Shown: in pieces, positions 53,550 to 53,673 of the stretch | Position numbering within the stretch: the stretch's first letter is position 1 | Layout of the letters: the number at the start of each line of letters is the position of its first letter | Assembly (NCBI GenBank): GCA_017937705.1 | Contig: JAGBDC010000002.1 | Coordinates: forward strand, 1-53,673 | DNA: 53,673 bases | Direction of reading: 5' to 3' | From: Alphaproteobacteria bacterium | GTDB taxonomy: Bacteria > Pseudomonadota > Alphaproteobacteria > RF32 > CAG-239 | Program-made: the position numbers and the translations under genes | The notes under the pieces: model-generated | What the model was told of the DNA's origin: nothing | What the model saw: only the letters and a program-made list of their open reading frames with translations | The model's database searches: none

Positions 53550-53673
53550 CTACCAAGCGTAGTTTAGACCGGCACCGAGAGCTGTGGCATCATAGCTTGA
53601 GCCGAAGGTGTAGTTTGCCCAACCGTAGGCAGACCAGTTGTCATTGAAACCATAATTACCGCCGATTTCAATT
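53550..53673 (-). CDS. Autotransporter/outer-membrane beta-barrel protein, C-terminal fragment (5' end outside window)
   Basis: On the minus strand the frame enters at the window edge and stops at TAG (53552-53550), giving the last 40 residues of a barrel that ends GAGLNYAW. These residues differ from the end of the protein at 1-306 at only a few places (SSYDATALGAGLNYAW against SDYEATSLGAGVNYAW). A stretch of over 40 bases is identical. It is the last strand pair of a second autotransporter of the same family. The rest lies outside the window. Confidence 0.75.
   Translation of the reverse strand, partial: IEIGGNYGFNDNWSAYGWANYTFGSSYDATALGAGLNYAW

Overview
The window is AT-rich chromosomal DNA from an alphaproteobacterium. 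The gene order is characteristic of that class: mnmE, mnmG, rsmG, parA and parB near rho; dnaQ-coaE; hslV-hslU-hemW; ffs-dnaX-ybaB-recR; rsmI-yraN beside an LpoA-like lipoprotein; dnaA-rpsT-enoyl-CoA hydratase-mutM; and secB divergent from a Tim44-domain gene, mltA and smr. The low G+C, the tight gene spacing, the loss of hemC/hemD from their usual place, poly-A tracts inside genes and several reduced or degenerate proteins suggest a streamlined, possibly host-associated (for example gut) lineage. That lifestyle is inference.

Layout. 1-306 is the C-terminus of an autotransporter. 0.4-2.1 kb: nth and tsaD (-). 2.1-4.5 kb: a mitofilin/COG4223-like membrane protein overlapping an ADP-dependent sugar kinase (+), a family best known from archaea and animals. 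4.4-5.7 kb: dnaQ-coaE (-). 5.74-6.23 kb is the largest gene-free stretch. It is very AT-rich, lies between divergent genes, and holds DnaA-box-like sequences and a helically phased TTAA array; it is the best replication-origin candidate here. 6.2-25.9 kb: rho, a four-gene accessory insert (glycosyltransferase, EamA transporter, unknown membrane protein, HAD phosphatase), mnmE, a methyltransferase, mnmG, an HD hydrolase and two tandem PHP phosphoesterases, rsmG-parA-parB with two perfect parS sites, then an FTR-like iron-sulfur protein, a nuclease-fold protein, tsaE, hprK-like, mlaE-mlaF, radA and cvpA.

26-37.9 kb runs mainly on the minus strand: ampG-like transporter, hemW, hslU, hslV, murI, gyrB, polA, yraN, rsmI. 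A candidate small RNA with its own promoter and terminator lies between murI and gyrB. 38-42.2 kb is plus strand: LpoA-like lipoprotein, SRP RNA, dnaX, ybaB, recR. dnaX has a run of ten A directly after domain III with stops close behind in both other frames, and ybaB has an apparent frameshift in a run of eight A. 42.3-49.9 kb is minus strand: DUF3750, recF, dnaN, dnaA, rpsT, enoyl-CoA hydratase, a small secreted protein, mutM, RHH protein. The right end holds a J-domain protein, smr, mltA, a Tim44-domain protein, secB and the C-terminus of a second autotransporter, nearly identical to the one at the left end but inverted.

Functionally the window is a replication, segregation and repair neighbourhood (dnaA, dnaN, recF, gyrB, polA, dnaX, recR, dnaQ, parAB-parS, nth, mutM, radA). 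tRNA-modification, protein quality-control and envelope genes are mixed in. No insertion sequence, CRISPR array, tRNA or rRNA gene was seen.
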